DNA of 64,000 bases, from contig NC_092577.1 of the NCBI RefSeq assembly GCF_037975245.1, positions 12,282,013 through 12,346,012 of the forward strand, written 5' to 3'. Below the pieces are notes generated by a model that was not told the DNA's origin, made no database searches, and saw only the letters and a list, made by a program, of their open reading frames with translations. How positions within the stretch are numbered: the first letter of the stretch is position 1; each line of letters opens with the position of its first letter. Of this stretch, positions 63,650 to 64,000 are shown piece after piece. A program made the translations under genes and the position numbers. The DNA comes from Apostichopus japonicus. Its lineage: Eukaryota > Echinodermata > Holothuroidea > Aspidochirotida > Stichopodidae.

Positions 63650-64000
63650 GAAAGAAATGAAACGCATGAGACGAATGAAACGAATGAAATGAATGAAACG
63701 GATGGAACAAATGAAACGAATGAAACGGATGAAACGAATGACACGAACGAACCGAATGAAGCGAATGCAATGAAACGAATGAAGTGAAACCAATGAAATG
63801 AAACCAATGAAATAAAACCAATGAAACCAATGAATAAAACCAATTAAAACGAATGAATTTGGAAATAATTTGCTCCCATTTATAAAATGAATTAAGAGGG
63901 ATGTATATATTCCGTTTGTATTAGATTGAATGAAACGAATGACACGAATGAACCGAATGAAGCCAATGCAATGAAACGAATGAAATTAAAAAAATGAAAT
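63650..64000. repeat. (gaatgaaac)n-type 5/10-bp repeat reaching the window edge
   Basis: Units gaatgaaac, gaatgac and caatgaaac run from about 63650 to 63860. After about 55 bp of unique sequence they resume from 63927 to the window end, where acgaatgaaccgaatgaagc is nearly repeated from 63745. All frames over it are low-complexity artefacts. Confidence 0.9.

Noticed and set aside
63514-63843. Phe/Ser-rich minus-strand and Glu/Thr/Asn-rich plus-strand frames
   Set aside because: Translations of the gaatgaaac repeat in several frames.

Overview
The window is AT-rich eukaryotic, clearly metazoan DNA. It has long non-coding stretches, spliceosomal introns, tRNA-derived SINEs, non-LTR retrotransposon remnants, hairpin (MITE-like) elements, and very many (TA)n microsatellites and G/C homopolymer runs. 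The SINE, LINE and hairpin content and an amidated-neuropeptide gene fit a marine invertebrate. An echinoderm, for example a sea cucumber, is my best guess, but nothing in the sequence proves the taxon.

Only one gene is well supported. It lies on the + strand at about 43.47-54.79 kb and encodes a 109-residue secreted peptide precursor. A CRE-like palindrome and a TATA box (43474 and 43507) precede a likely 5' UTR exon (about 43538-43652). Coding exon 1 (44402-44603) gives a signal peptide and an acidic spacer. A 7.3-kb phase-1 intron follows. Coding exon 2 (51896-52023) gives Lys-Arg, a 25-residue peptide, an amidation Gly, Arg-Arg-Arg-Arg, a short tail and a stop. The transcript may end at an AATAAA at 52409, or be spliced at 52071 into a 3' UTR exon at 54596 with an AATAAA at 54765. 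I do not recognise the mature peptide; this is the most interesting object in the window.

Region by region. 0-9 kb is intergenic, with a SINE (family A, 28-bp target-site duplication) and a hairpin element. 9-10.6 kb holds tandem repeats. 10.6-16 kb holds no gene except decayed LINE coding sequence at 14.3 kb and perhaps 13.6 kb. 16-24 kb holds microsatellites, a catcac-rich minisatellite and G/C runs. 24.9 kb has a minus-strand SINE (family C). 30.2 kb and 42.6 kb carry near-identical SINEs (family B). 30.7 and 38.7 kb carry inverted copies of a (TA)n-linked module. 33.1 kb has a second hairpin element inside 29-bp direct repeats. 34.7, 36.7, 50.2 and 58.0 kb hold further inverted-repeat structures. 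43.5-54.8 kb is the peptide gene. 55-64 kb is intergenic, with a C-rich minisatellite, a LINE 3' end on the minus strand, a second family-A SINE, and trinucleotide and pentanucleotide repeats.

Most open frames of 60-100 codons here are chance or low-complexity frames and are not annotated as genes. Weak candidates for additional exons (31.7 kb, 32.5 kb, 45.5-46.1 kb minus, 47.4 kb) are given as findings with low confidence. All repeat boundaries are by eye.
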